From Acidobacteriota bacterium (GTDB lineage: Bacteria; Acidobacteriota; Thermoanaerobaculia; Multivoradales; Multivoraceae), in NCBI GenBank assembly GCA_003388555.1, contig QQVD01000050.1:186001-250000 (forward strand): a stretch of 64,000 nucleotides of DNA. Reading direction: 5' to 3'. How positions within the stretch are numbered: position 1 is the stretch's first letter; the number at the start of each line of letters is the position of its first letter. The position numbers and the translations under genes are program-made. This document shows positions 9,149 through 17,768 of this stretch, in pieces. The notes under the pieces are model-generated. The model ran no database searches, was not told where the DNA came from, and saw only the letters and a program-made list of their open reading frames with translations.

Positions 9149-9895
9149 TCAGGACGACTTCTCTCCAACCGCCACCAAGCTGAGTCCGATAGGGGGGCCG
9201 GTCAGGCGGTCGATGGTCCGAATGATCGGGATCGCGGCTCGGATGATTCGCAGCTGACGCTCGGAAAAGGTCCTCGAGAAATTGGCTTTCGGCCTGAGGA
9301 GGCGACTCTTGAGGAGATAGGGCGCGACCGCCGAGACGTTCATGTAGCGGACCCGGAGAACGCGGTAGCCAGCCCGCTCGATCGCGGAAGACAGGGTGTT
9401 CTTCGAATAGCGGCGAAAGTGCCCTGACGCCTCGTCGATAGAACCGAAGAGAGCCGTGATCGCTGGTACCTTGATGACGAGCCGGCCTTGGGGAACGAGC
9501 TGCTCACGGAGCGCGGTGAGAGCGGCTGCGTCGCGCTCGAGGTGTTCGAGAATGTCGAGCATGACGATCGTGTCGAACGTGCCGAGGGGCATGAGGTCTC
9601 CCTCGAGGTCGCAGCAGGCGATCCGCACGTTCGGCTGATCGCGGAAGCGATGCCGGAGAACTGCGACGTTCTTGGGACTCAGGTCCGCGGCAACGACCTC
9701 CTCGGCGTGCTCAGCGAGCAGTGAGGTGAAGTTTCCAATGCCACATCCCGCATCGAGAATCCTCTTGCCGAGGTGTTGCTCCACCAGGTCGAGAATCCAG
9801 CGGTAGTACGGCTCCAGCTGGCGCATCCGCTCCAGGGCCTGGAGATGCAACGCCTCGTCCGGGAGCTTCTCCAGGTGCGACGTGGACTCGGTCAA
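9149..9895 (-). CDS. Class I SAM-dependent methyltransferase
   Basis: This 248-aa methyltransferase has motif I RILDAGCGIGNFTSLL, the acidic strand VVAADLSPKN, TIVMLDILEHLERD and a PQGRLVIKVPA strand. The open frame continues upstream, but that part overlaps the GT2 gene. The best start is TTG (complement of 9893-9895), which has an AG-rich Shine-Dalgarno region CGGAG upstream and overlaps the GT2 stop by 2 nt. It belongs with the GT2, LPG-synthase-like and GT39-like genes in one transcription unit and probably modifies a lipid-linked sugar or lipid carrier. The substrate is not known. Confidence 0.83.
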   Translation of the reverse strand: MTESTSHLEKLPDEALHLQALERMRQLEPYYRWILDLVEQHLGKRILDAGCGIGNFTSLLAEHAEEVVAADLSPKNVAVLRHRFRDQPNVRIACCDLEGDLMPLGTFDTIVMLDILEHLERDAAALTALREQLVPQGRLVIKVPAITALFGSIDEASGHFRRYSKNTLSSAIERAGYRVLRVRYMNVSAVAPYLLKSRLLRPKANFSRTFSERQLRIIRAAIPIIRTIDRLTGPPIGLSLVAVGEKSS

Positions 9896-10758
9896 CTCGA
9901 GCTCCGTTTGTCGACCATGTCCGCCAAGAGAGCGAAGAGGGTGATCTGGGTTCCGGCGCCCAGCAGGATCAGGGAGCTGTCGGTGAGATCCCCCAGGCGG
10001 AAGACATCGTTGTACAGGCTCGCCGCAGCGGCGACGAAGAACAACCACGCCACCGGCATGATCACCCGTAGAGGAGCGAAGTAGATGCCGGTCCGCACGA
10101 TGAGCTGTGCGAAGCGGATGGTGTCGCGAATGGGCTGGATCTTGCTCTTGCCGATGCGCTTCGCGTAGTCGATGGGGCGGAACTCAACCGGATGTCGGTT
10201 GGCGAGTAGCGCGACAGTGATCGTCGTCGTGAACGAGAAGCCGTTGGGCAGGACCTTCAGGTAGGAGAGTACGACGCGGCGACGAAAGGCGCGCAGTCCG
10301 CTGTTCAGATCAGGGATCGGGTGGCGGGCGATCCATTGCGCGTAGAGCTTCAGGAAGACTTTCGGGAAGCTCCGGATCCTGGAGTACTGGACGTTGTCGC
10401 CGATTCGCGCGCCGACGACCATGTCGTACGACTGGAGGCGCCGGACCAGGGCGGGGATCTCCTCGAGTGGGTAGGTTCCGTCGCCGTCGGCGATGGCGAT
10501 GAGCTCGTGGCGGGCCGCTCGGATACCGGTCTTGAGAGCGGCGCCATAGCCGAGGTTCTCCGCGTGTCGCAGACACCGGATATCACTCCTTTGAGCGAGG
10601 ATCTCAGACGTGCCGTCAGTGGAGCCGTCGTCGACGACGATGATCTCGTGTCGTTGATCGCCGATGATCTCGCGGAGGCGATCGAGAGTGTCCGCGATCG
10701 CCAGCTCCTCGTTGAACACCGGTACGATCAGGCTGAATCCGTCGTCTGAATCCATCAT
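9892..10758 (-). CDS. Polyprenyl-phosphate glycosyltransferase (DPM1/GtrB-like GT2 with C-terminal TM helices)
   Basis: This 288-aa protein starts with FSLIVPVFNEELAIADTL and has IIVVDDGSTDGTSEIL, the metal site IAIADGDGTYPLEEIP and a long amphipathic segment. Two hydrophobic helices at the C terminus (about residues 225-280) match dolichol/undecaprenyl-phosphate sugar synthases. The expected product is a polyprenyl-phosphate monosaccharide used by GT-C enzymes such as the GT39-like protein in the same operon. It is the first gene of the operon. Two adjacent ATG codons (10758 and 10755) are possible starts. Confidence 0.88.
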   Translation of the reverse strand: MMDSDDGFSLIVPVFNEELAIADTLDRLREIIGDQRHEIIVVDDGSTDGTSEILAQRSDIRCLRHAENLGYGAALKTGIRAARHELIAIADGDGTYPLEEIPALVRRLQSYDMVVGARIGDNVQYSRIRSFPKVFLKLYAQWIARHPIPDLNSGLRAFRRRVVLSYLKVLPNGFSFTTTITVALLANRHPVEFRPIDYAKRIGKSKIQPIRDTIRFAQLIVRTGIYFAPLRVIMPVAWLFFVAAAASLYNDVFRLGDLTDSSLILLGAGTQITLFALLADMVDKRSSS

Positions 10759-10925
10759 CGGAGGAGCATGCTAGCCAAAGTGCGCCGCGGCGCGACGGAG
10801 CGTCGGGCGGCCAGTGGTTTCCGGGCGACGCGCCCGAGCGCGCCGTGGAAGAAGGTGGGTACCGACCTCGTGTCCGCACGCCTCGAAGGTCGGCCGATCT
10901 CGGGGCGCCCGCGAAGGAAAGACGG

Positions 10926-11891
10926 ATGAGTGGGCTCGGAGCGTTCGTGATCACCTACGACCGGCCGCGGGTGCTCGCCCAGACATTGTCGCGACTGCTC
11001 GGGCAGACGCGTGCGCCGGATCGCATCGTGGTGGTCAACAACGGCGCTCGAGAGGCTGTCGAGTCACTGGTCGCTGAGCTCCCAGCGACCGTCGAGCACG
11101 TCGTGACGGGGCGCAACCTGGGCCCTGCGGGGGCTGCGTCGATCGGCGTGCAGCGTCTACTCGAGCTGGAGGTCGAGTGGATCTACTGGGGCGACGAGGA
11201 TGATCCGCCCTACCACGCCACCGATCTCGAAGCGCTGATGCGCCTGGCCCACACGAGTGCCTCGGACGTCGGAGGGGTAGGCGCCGTCGGGTCGCGGTTC
11301 GATTGGCGCCGCGGCGAGCTCGAACGACTTCGGGATGACGAACTACACGGAGTCGTCGAGGTCGACTTCATCGCCGGGAACAGCCAGTTCATCGAGCGGG
11401 CCGAGGCGGCGAGGCAGGCCGGGCCGCCGGATTCTCGACTCTTCTTCGGTGGGTACGAGGTGGAGCAGTGCCTCAGGATCCGGCGGGCGGGATATCGGCT
11501 GCTGGTCGACGGGGATCTGATGCGGCGATATCGCGAGGCCGCCGGGAGACTTCGACTCGCCCAGCAGCGACAGCTGGTGTCCCAGTACCCGGTCGAACTC
11601 CTCTGGCGCCGTTACTACCGAAGCCGCAACTACGTCTTCATGATGAGCCGTCGGTTCGGGCGCTCGGATCTGGCCCTGAGAGAGTCTCTCAAGGCCGTGG
11701 CTCGTTGTGTCGCGTCCTTTCGCCGGGGAACTCGCTACGGCGCTGTGTTCACCAGGGCCCAGCTGCTCGGGATCGTCGACGGTTGGCGCGCTCGGATGGG
11801 GCCGACCATGGCCTCCCGTCCGAAGGCGGGAGTCGAGGTCAAGCGGGAGGAGATTCCCGCTTCCTCGGGTGCTCTTGGGAGGCCTGAATAG
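10926..11891 (+). CDS. Family 2 glycosyltransferase (rhamnosyltransferase-like)
   Basis: This 321-aa GT-A enzyme has LGAFVITYDRPRVLAQTL at the N terminus, IVVVNNGAREAV, NLGPAGAASIGVQRL and the acidic metal site YWGDEDDPP, followed by FFGGYEVEQCLRIRRAGY. This layout is that of GlfT/rhamnosyl-type GT2 enzymes. The frame is open 81 nt upstream, but the ATG at 10926 is where family similarity begins, and an AAGGA-type ribosome site lies just upstream. It is a single plus-strand gene between two minus-strand operons, with a 101-bp convergent spacer on its 3' side. The donor sugar is unknown. Confidence 0.83.
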   Translation: MSGLGAFVITYDRPRVLAQTLSRLLGQTRAPDRIVVVNNGAREAVESLVAELPATVEHVVTGRNLGPAGAASIGVQRLLELEVEWIYWGDEDDPPYHATDLEALMRLAHTSASDVGGVGAVGSRFDWRRGELERLRDDELHGVVEVDFIAGNSQFIERAEAARQAGPPDSRLFFGGYEVEQCLRIRRAGYRLLVDGDLMRRYREAAGRLRLAQQRQLVSQYPVELLWRRYYRSRNYVFMMSRRFGRSDLALRESLKAVARCVASFRRGTRYGAVFTRAQLLGIVDGWRARMGPTMASRPKAGVEVKREEIPASSGALGRPE

Positions 11892-11992
11892 GCTGTGGCG
11901 CAGCGCAGTTGCTCGTCAATGCGGGCTGTGGCCTATGACGACCGCCCCGGGGCCGAGGTGGTGCGACGGATCCCCCGTTTCGGCACCGTCTG

Positions 11993-13213
11993 TCAGTCCC
12001 GGTCATCGGTGCTGGTTCCTGAGAGGCTCGTCGCGAAGGAGATCAAGCGCTCTGCGCGCGCCTTCCAGGTGAATCGCTCCACGTCGGTTCTGGCCTCTGA
12101 GGCGACGCCCGTCGCGAGGGCTCGATTCGAGAGCAGCTCGCGAATCGCGAGCGCCCATCCTTCATGATCCCCTGGCTCGCGCAGCAGTGCGTTGCGGCGA
12201 TCTTCGAGCACCTCGCGCAGCACGGGCAGGTCGGACGAGACGATGGGTCGCTCGGAGGCCATGTATTCGAACATCTTCAGTGGAGAGGCGAAGTCGGCCG
12301 TGTTCGTTCCCGTTCCGGAAACGGAGATCCGGCGCTGGTACGGCATCAGCAACACGTCCGCGGCCTTGAGGTACCGAAGCACTTCATTCGGGGGGCAGAA
12401 GCCGCGCAGCTCCAGGTTCGAAGGAGTCGGCGAGCGTCGCCGCGTCGCGAGGTCGATCTCGGTGCCGCCGACGATCACGAAGTGCACATCGGGCATCGAC
12501 TTGGCGAGGCTGCTGATCAGGTCGAGTCCGCGGCCTTCGTAGAGGTGGCCGGTGTAGAGGCAGAGTGGAGCGGAAGGAAGTCGAAGGGCTGCTCGGGCCT
12601 CGGCTGTAGGCGTCGTGCAACCCAGCCATGTGTGATCGACTCCGTCATGTGCCACCAGCGTCTCGGGCATCCGAGAGTCGCCGAGCATTGCTGCGACCAT
12701 CGTGCGTAGTCGCTCCGAGATGACGACGAGCCCCTTCCCGAACGGTCTCGCGAGGAAGTCGTCGAGCATCTGTCGGCGCCGTCCGCCTTCCGGTGGAGGG
12801 CCGTGCAGCTCGAGCAGAACGGTGGCCTTGCTGAGGCGCCGCACGCCCCATGCCATGGCAATGCTGCGAGTGTGCACGAACGTCGGCCTCTGGAGCACGG
12901 CGACCAGGGGCAGCAGGCCGGCCATCAGCAGGGTGTCGCCTGTACCGCCGCCGAGACGGGGAAGGCGCCGCACGCGAATTTCCGGGGAGATGCCGTAGAA
13001 GGCGTGCAGATCGCGCACCCCGGCTTCGACACCGTGGCGCGTCGACCAACGCGGCAACGACAACGAGATCCGGGCGCCGGCTTGGTGGTAGCCGTCTGCC
13101 ATGCGCATGACGTGCACACTGTTGGCGGTTCGTGACGGTGCGATCGACCTCGCCAGGTAGGCCACTCTGCACGAGGACGCGGGAGTTCCTGGGCTGCGCG
13201 TCGACGAGCTCAT
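11993..13213 (-). CDS. Family 4 glycosyltransferase
   Basis: This 406-aa GT-B enzyme has a C-terminal donor-binding domain with LCLYTGHLYEGRGLDLI and the retaining-enzyme region FEYMASERPIVSSDLPVLREVL. The frame extends 174 nt further upstream into the neighbouring gene, but the ATG at 13213, 4 nt after the previous stop, is the sensible start. It is the last of a four-gene operon (formyltransferase fusion, GT4, GT4, GT4). It is an intracellular enzyme acting on a lipid-linked glycan at the inner membrane. Sugar specificity cannot be read from the sequence. Confidence 0.84.
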   Translation of the reverse strand: MSSSTRSPGTPASSCRVAYLARSIAPSRTANSVHVMRMADGYHQAGARISLSLPRWSTRHGVEAGVRDLHAFYGISPEIRVRRLPRLGGGTGDTLLMAGLLPLVAVLQRPTFVHTRSIAMAWGVRRLSKATVLLELHGPPPEGGRRRQMLDDFLARPFGKGLVVISERLRTMVAAMLGDSRMPETLVAHDGVDHTWLGCTTPTAEARAALRLPSAPLCLYTGHLYEGRGLDLISSLAKSMPDVHFVIVGGTEIDLATRRRSPTPSNLELRGFCPPNEVLRYLKAADVLLMPYQRRISVSGTGTNTADFASPLKMFEYMASERPIVSSDLPVLREVLEDRRNALLREPGDHEGWALAIRELLSNRALATGVASEARTDVERFTWKARAERLISFATSLSGTSTDDRD

Positions 13214-13217
13214 GGTC

Positions 13218-14360
13218 CTAGGGCTCCCCCCTGCCGGCCAGATCGAGGAGCAGCTGGGCGAATTCCTGCATCGTCTCCATCGGATCGGGGCAAGTGAGCT
13301 CGGCTGGTGAGACGGCGGCAGTTTCCTCCAGGCTGCGCAGCACCTCGAGACCGTTGACCTCGCGAACCGTTCGATCGAGCGGTTCACCTCGGCTCGGGAT
13401 CTCGTGGTTCTGCGGCAGCGCGCGCGCCAGAGTGGGCAGCCCCGACAGTCTCGCTTCGAGCAGGGCTCCCGAGAAGCCTTCCCAGTGCGCAGCGGTCAGG
13501 TACAGGTCGGCAGCGGTATACAGCTCTGGGACGTCCGTCCGATGGCCTAGACGGACGACGCTGCTCTCCAGTTCGAGCTGGCCGATCGTCTGCACGATGC
13601 GCTCGCTCTCGGTGCCCTCCCTGCCGGCAATCAGAAGCACAGCGCCGGGCCTGCTCCGCACCACGTCCGACATCGCTCGCACCAGAGCGACGTGGTTCTT
13701 CTGAAAGTCCTCGCGCCCGACGGCGAGCAACACGGGAGCGTCGGGAGAGAGGCCGAGGCGTCTGCGGGCTGCCTCGCGGCGCTCGCCGGACCGCTCACCC
13801 AGCCTCTGGCGATCTCGGGTGCGCCGAATCACCGTGACCTTCTGTTCCGGGATGCGGAGATGTTCGATTGCCGATCGTGCAGCCTCGCCGGAAACCGCAT
13901 GCCAGTGGGTGACCAGCGGAGCGGTGAGGCGATCGACGATCCGAATCAGGTGCAGCTTCCACGGCGTGATCGCGGGATCCCGAAAACGAACCGCGACGTA
14001 CGGTGTGTTGACGATCGAGTTCAAGAGAGGGACCTTCGATCCGACGCACGCCAGGCGCGCCACGAGGCTGGCCCGCAGGAGTGAGCAGTGCACGACGTCG
14101 GGCGACAGCGAGCGGACCAGGGATCGCAGCTCCCGCACCTGGAGCGGCAGCGACGTACTCGGCAGGACCCCCACGGGGATTCCTCGCCGCAGGGCTTCCT
14201 CGTGCACTCCCCGATCTCGACGGCGCAGGCAGACGATCGTGGTGTCGACTCCGAGATCGACGAGGCCGACCGACTGCTCCACCAGCGAGCGCTCGGTGCC
14301 GCCGACCCACAGAGAGTCGATCACGCTGACGCAGCGCAGTCGTTTGTGTTCGTGCACCAT
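13218..14360 (-). CDS. Family 4 glycosyltransferase
   Basis: This 380-aa GT-B enzyme starts with RCVSVIDSLWVGGTERSL, the N-terminal glycine-rich acceptor loop of GT4 proteins. The donor domain has LLAVGREDFQKNHVALVRAM and the C-terminal motif HWEGFSGALLEARLSGLPT, which carries the E-x7-E-like acid positions. It is third in the operon, separated from the upstream GT4 stop by 18 nt and from the downstream gene by 4 nt. It is probably involved in chain assembly of the left polysaccharide. Confidence 0.86.
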   Translation of the reverse strand: MVHEHKRLRCVSVIDSLWVGGTERSLVEQSVGLVDLGVDTTIVCLRRRDRGVHEEALRRGIPVGVLPSTSLPLQVRELRSLVRSLSPDVVHCSLLRASLVARLACVGSKVPLLNSIVNTPYVAVRFRDPAITPWKLHLIRIVDRLTAPLVTHWHAVSGEAARSAIEHLRIPEQKVTVIRRTRDRQRLGERSGERREAARRRLGLSPDAPVLLAVGREDFQKNHVALVRAMSDVVRSRPGAVLLIAGREGTESERIVQTIGQLELESSVVRLGHRTDVPELYTAADLYLTAAHWEGFSGALLEARLSGLPTLARALPQNHEIPSRGEPLDRTVREVNGLEVLRSLEETAAVSPAELTCPDPMETMQEFAQLLLDLAGRGEP

Positions 14361-14378
14361 GGGGTGTCCGAAGGCGGC

Positions 14379-15506
14379 TCAGGCGCCTCGAATCCGGTGG
14401 TAGAACTGGAGCGACTGATCGGCGATCGAGGCGATCGAGAAGTGGTCGACGACTCTACGGAACGCGGCGTCTCCCAGCGTCTGCCTTCGGCCTGGGTCGA
14501 GCAGTGCGCGCACCGCGTTGCGGAACCCGTCGCGATCGTCGACGGCAACCACGAGGCCCGTCTGCTCCGGTTCGACGAGGTCGGTCACACCACCGACGTT
14601 CGTCGCGACCACCGGAAGTCCGAGCGCTCCAGCTTCGAGGATCACTCCGGGAGAGCCTTCGGTGGAACTGGCGAGCAGCAGAAGGTCGGTTGCGGCGATG
14701 AGGTCGCCGACGTCGCCGCGAGTGCCGAGCAGCAGCACTCTGGTCTCGAGGCCATGTGCCCGCACGACTTTCGCGGCCTCCTGCCCCACCGGACCGTCTC
14801 CGACCAGGACGAGCACGAGGCTCTCGACCTCGGCGAGCAGCGGAGCGAGCGTCTCGATCAGCCACACGGGACGCTTCTCAGCGCTCAGTCGGCCAACGGA
14901 GAGTGCCACCGTCGCCCGCTCGGCGATTCCAAGGGCCTGGCGAGTCCGCGGGCGCGGCACGGCGACCCGAAGAGCCTCCATGTCGATCCCGCGCGGGATC
15001 ACTGCGATGGGTACCTGCGGCGCGTAGCATCGCCGCAGGCTCTGCTCGGTGTTGCGGGAGACAGCGACGATCCCGCTCATGCGCGAGACCACGAGCTTGG
15101 CGTAGAGCAGGCGGCGCCAGGCGGGTCCGGCCCACGCTGCGGGGTCGCCGATGCTGCGATAGATCAGGAGTCCGTCACGCCAGCCGCACCAGCGCAACAG
15201 GGCGCCGTACTTGACGGCTCTGGACCCGTTGAGCTGGACGACCTCCGGGGCGAAGTCGCGCACGATGTCTCGGAGGCGGCGGAGGAGTCGCGGTTGAAAG
15301 CCGAGCCAGCGTTCGCGGCGGTCGTCGGCGTCGAAAGCGAGCAGCCAGTCGGGAGCCGTGGTCTCGAGCTGTACCTCGTCATCGGAGCGGTAGAGGAAGA
15401 GGTTCCGGGCATCGTGCCCACGACGCCGCAGCTCCTTCGCCAGCTGGGCGGCGAAGACCTCGGCGCCGCGCAGTTGGGGCCTTGTGCTGATCTGCAGGTG
15501 GCGCAT
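14379..15506 (-). CDS. Family 4 glycosyltransferase
   Basis: This 375-aa GT-B enzyme has an N terminus HLQISTRPQLRGAEVFAAQL (GT4 glycine/acid loop). Its central segment IVAVSRNTEQSLRRCY and IAVIPRGIDMEAL is followed by the donor domain VALSVGRLSAEKRPVWLIE and the C-terminal motif STEGSPGVILEAGALGLPVV, with both conserved glutamates of retaining GT4 enzymes. It follows the formyltransferase fusion gene by 16 nt in the same operon. Length and motif spacing are normal. Confidence 0.9.
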   Translation of the reverse strand: MRHLQISTRPQLRGAEVFAAQLAKELRRRGHDARNLFLYRSDDEVQLETTAPDWLLAFDADDRRERWLGFQPRLLRRLRDIVRDFAPEVVQLNGSRAVKYGALLRWCGWRDGLLIYRSIGDPAAWAGPAWRRLLYAKLVVSRMSGIVAVSRNTEQSLRRCYAPQVPIAVIPRGIDMEALRVAVPRPRTRQALGIAERATVALSVGRLSAEKRPVWLIETLAPLLAEVESLVLVLVGDGPVGQEAAKVVRAHGLETRVLLLGTRGDVGDLIAATDLLLLASSTEGSPGVILEAGALGLPVVATNVGGVTDLVEPEQTGLVVAVDDRDGFRNAVRALLDPGRRQTLGDAAFRRVVDHFSIASIADQSLQFYHRIRGA

Positions 15507-15522
15507 GCCGAGCAGCCCGCGG

Positions 15523-17163
15523 TCACCACCGTCGACGCCGCTGCATCCCGTCCACCAGGATCAGATCGCCGGCGCGGTTGAAGGTGTGGGTGGCGAGCAG
15601 ACCCTTGCGCCAGTGGGGGAGGATGCGCGGGCCCGAAGACTCGCGGTAGCTCGTCGTGGTCAGCTCTTCGATGCGGCGGAACTCGATCGCATGGCCGTAG
15701 CGCAAGGCGCAGTCCTGCGTCGGGCGATAGAGGGCACCGCCGTGACGGAAGAGGCTGCCAGCCGGCCGCGCGCACCTCGCGTCGGCGACGATCGGGTTCA
15801 GCGGGTGCGGCGTCCAACCGCCGGTCGGGCGGCGCGAGAAGTAGAGGTGCAGGTCGTCGTGGGCGTGGGTCTCCTCCGGCAGCGCCTGGTTCATGAACAG
15901 CCACCAGAGATCTCCCTCCCGGTGCAGGGTGGCGTCGACGGCGCGCACGCCCGCGAACAGCCGGTCGACGTGCTCCCACTCGTCCGGGAAGCGGCGGCAG
16001 CGGTAGAGGTCGACCGTGCGAGCCTCGGCGCTCTCGGGGACGAGGAACAGGTCGCCGTTCCACTCGAAGAGGAAGGGATGGGAGAGGTGGTGGGGCTCCT
16101 CGAGGACGGGCCTCGGCTCGCCGAGCGGTCCGTCGGCTCCGAGCTCGAAGGCGCAGAGTCGGCCGCGGCCCTGGGAGTGCCGGTACTCCTCGAGGAACAC
16201 CCAGGTGCTGCCGTCGCGCTGGATCGGGAAGGGGTCGGCCCACGAGGTGCCGCGGGGAGGCACCAGCGTCTCGAAGCGGTAGAGGGGCGGGCAGAGGCCC
16301 CCGCTGCCACCTGCCCGGCCGTAGGCGAGGAACCACTGGTCGCGAGTGATGCGCTTGTGGAGCGCGGAAGCCGCGGTGCGCGACGCCCAACGCGCCAGTG
16401 GCATGGCCAGCTCACGGTGGGTCGGGTTGCGGTAGAGCCGGCGGCTGTAGACGAACGGCTCCTGGTTCTGCTCCTCGACCCGGCGTTGCCAGCCTTCGGG
16501 ATCGTCGGCCAGGCGCGCCAGCTGCCGAGGCACGAACTCGGTGGCCTTCCAGTAGACGTGGTTGCGGTTGCGGATCACCGAGGATCTGTGGGTGGGAGAG
16601 ATTCCACGCTCGAGCACGATGCCGCCGTCGAGGGTCTCGGTGAGACGCTGCAAAACGACGCCGGTGGTGGGGTGGTTCTCCAGCACCTCCCAGAAGCCCG
16701 GCGGTCCGCCGCGGACGACACGTTCGTCGTCGTGGTGGAACGACCAGACACCGAAGCGGGGGAGAGAGAGGATCTCGCCGCGCAGGATGCGGAAGCCGAA
16801 GCGCACGACCACGTCGAGGTCGAGGGCGCGGATCCTCTCGAGGTCGTCGCCCTCGATGTGGTCGGAGTAGCGGGTACGGCGGGGGGTGACGTCGACGACG
16901 GGGATCTCGCGGCCGTCGGTCAGGGACCTCTCCGGGACGGCCGAGAAGGCGCTCGGCGTCGGCTCGAGGAGCCTGCGATCGAGCCAGGCGACGGCTCGAT
17001 GGGCGAGAGAGCGAGATCTCCTCGGGAGTCCGTCCAGGCTCGTGGGAGAGATCCAGGCGACGATGCGGGCCGCCCGCGAGGATTCGATCCTGCGGACGAT
17101 TCGCTCCTGCCAGGCGAGCAGTGGGCCGGGGTCCTTGGCGATGCCTAGGCGGAGTTCGCGCAT
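15523..17163 (-). CDS. Formyltransferase-like domain fused to a GINT1-N-like beta-propeller/GH43-type domain
   Basis: This 546-aa protein has two domains. Residues about 1-230 resemble the formyltransferase fold: a nucleophile-side strand LDLDVVVRFGFRILRGEILS, then SFHHDDERVVRGGPPGFWEVL and TTGVVLQRLTETLDGG, where H-x-G-D/P-type catalytic surroundings occur. Residues about 270-540 contain repeated W-A-D-P-F, E-W-N-G and G-D-L-W-W-L-F elements like the glucosamine inositolphosphorylceramide transferase 1 N-terminal domain, a five-bladed GH43-like fold. Such fusions occur in bacterial polysaccharide loci. A sugar-nucleotide formylation or glycan-recognition role is inferred, not shown. It is first in the operon with three GT4 genes. 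Confidence 0.68.
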   Translation of the reverse strand: MRELRLGIAKDPGPLLAWQERIVRRIESSRAARIVAWISPTSLDGLPRRSRSLAHRAVAWLDRRLLEPTPSAFSAVPERSLTDGREIPVVDVTPRRTRYSDHIEGDDLERIRALDLDVVVRFGFRILRGEILSLPRFGVWSFHHDDERVVRGGPPGFWEVLENHPTTGVVLQRLTETLDGGIVLERGISPTHRSSVIRNRNHVYWKATEFVPRQLARLADDPEGWQRRVEEQNQEPFVYSRRLYRNPTHRELAMPLARWASRTAASALHKRITRDQWFLAYGRAGGSGGLCPPLYRFETLVPPRGTSWADPFPIQRDGSTWVFLEEYRHSQGRGRLCAFELGADGPLGEPRPVLEEPHHLSHPFLFEWNGDLFLVPESAEARTVDLYRCRRFPDEWEHVDRLFAGVRAVDATLHREGDLWWLFMNQALPEETHAHDDLHLYFSRRPTGGWTPHPLNPIVADARCARPAGSLFRHGGALYRPTQDCALRYGHAIEFRRIEELTTTSYRESSGPRILPHWRKGLLATHTFNRAGDLILVDGMQRRRRW

Positions 17164-17342
17164 TCAGCGAGCTGAGCTGTCGACGCCCGGGCTCGTCGCC
17201 GTCTCTACGGGGCGTCGGCCTCTGGAACGGCGGCGGAGCGGGGCACGGCAGCGGATCGTCGAGCCGCAGTGGTTGCAGCGAATAGTACAGTTCGAGCGGC
17301 GCGCATGCCCTTCGGCGCGCGACGACACCGGGGAGGTTGGAG

Positions 17343-17690
17343 TTGCCCGATCCGACACTGTCGACCGTCGTGGCCAAGGCAGAGGGCGTGCTGGACTGCC
17401 GGGCCGGGGAGGAACAGGTCCTGCTGGCTCCCGAGACGGAACGGTACTTCGGGCTCAACGAGCTCGGGGCGGCGATCTGGCGCGAGCTCGACGAGAGGCC
17501 GGCTTCGATCGGCGAGATCGTCGATCGGCTGCTCGCGGGATACGACGTGGATCCGGAGCAGTGTCGCCGCGACGTGGTCGATTTCGTGCGTGCCCTGTCC
17601 GAGCGGGGCCTGGTGCGCCTGCAGGAATCACCGCGCGGCGAGGGGCGATCTCCCGCCGAGGTCGAGCGGGCGGACAGGGAGGCGAATTGA
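17343..17690 (+). CDS. PqqD-family RiPP recognition protein (lasso B1-like, RRE domain)
   Basis: This 115-aa protein matches the PqqD fold: VLDCRAGEEQVLLAPETERYF, then the hallmark LNELGAAIWRELDERPASIG, a helix with IVDRLLAGYDVDPEQC and a final VDFVRALSERGLVRL. PqqD-family RRE domains bind leader peptides and present them to modifying enzymes. The start is taken as TTG at 17343 because GGGAGG at 17331-17336 leaves a 6-nt spacing; the earlier TTG at 17337 abuts the SD directly. No pqqA, pqqC or pqqE is nearby, so a PQQ role is excluded. The neighbouring precursor, cyclase and B2 peptidase make it the B1 protein of a lasso-type cluster. Confidence 0.85.
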   Translation: MPDPTLSTVVAKAEGVLDCRAGEEQVLLAPETERYFGLNELGAAIWRELDERPASIGEIVDRLLAGYDVDPEQCRRDVVDFVRALSERGLVRLQESPRGEGRSPAEVERADREAN

Positions 17691-17715
17691 CCAGATATTT
17701 GGATCAGCCTAGAAT
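17687..17715 (+). promoter_or_regulatory. Sigma-70-like promoter for the precursor gene
   Basis: TTGACC at 17687-17692 and TAGAAT at 17710-17715 are separated by exactly 17 bp, each matching the consensus hexamer at five of six positions. The -35 box overlaps the stop codon of the PqqD-like gene. The patch is AT-rich in an otherwise GC-rich setting. A start point near 17722 would give a leader of roughly 45 nt before the precursor ATG. This would allow the precursor to be transcribed independently of the PqqD-like gene. Confidence 0.7.
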
Positions 17716-17768
17716 ACCTGCGGTTTCATAAAGTCTTCTGTGGGCGAGAGATGGAGTCGAGGGGGACG

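Noticed and set aside
14088..17148. Long plus-strand open frames opposite the GT4 and formyltransferase-fusion genes
   Set aside because: They are antisense shadows of well-supported minus-strand genes; the proteins have no recognisable motif and unusual composition.
17337..17342. TTG at 17337 as start of the PqqD-like gene
   Set aside because: It directly abuts the GGGAGG ribosome site, leaving no spacer; TTG at 17343 has 6 nt.
17343..17690. PQQ biosynthesis as the role of the PqqD-like protein
   Set aside because: No pqqA, pqqB, pqqC or pqqE lies nearby, while a RiPP precursor, cyclase, B2 protease and exporter do.
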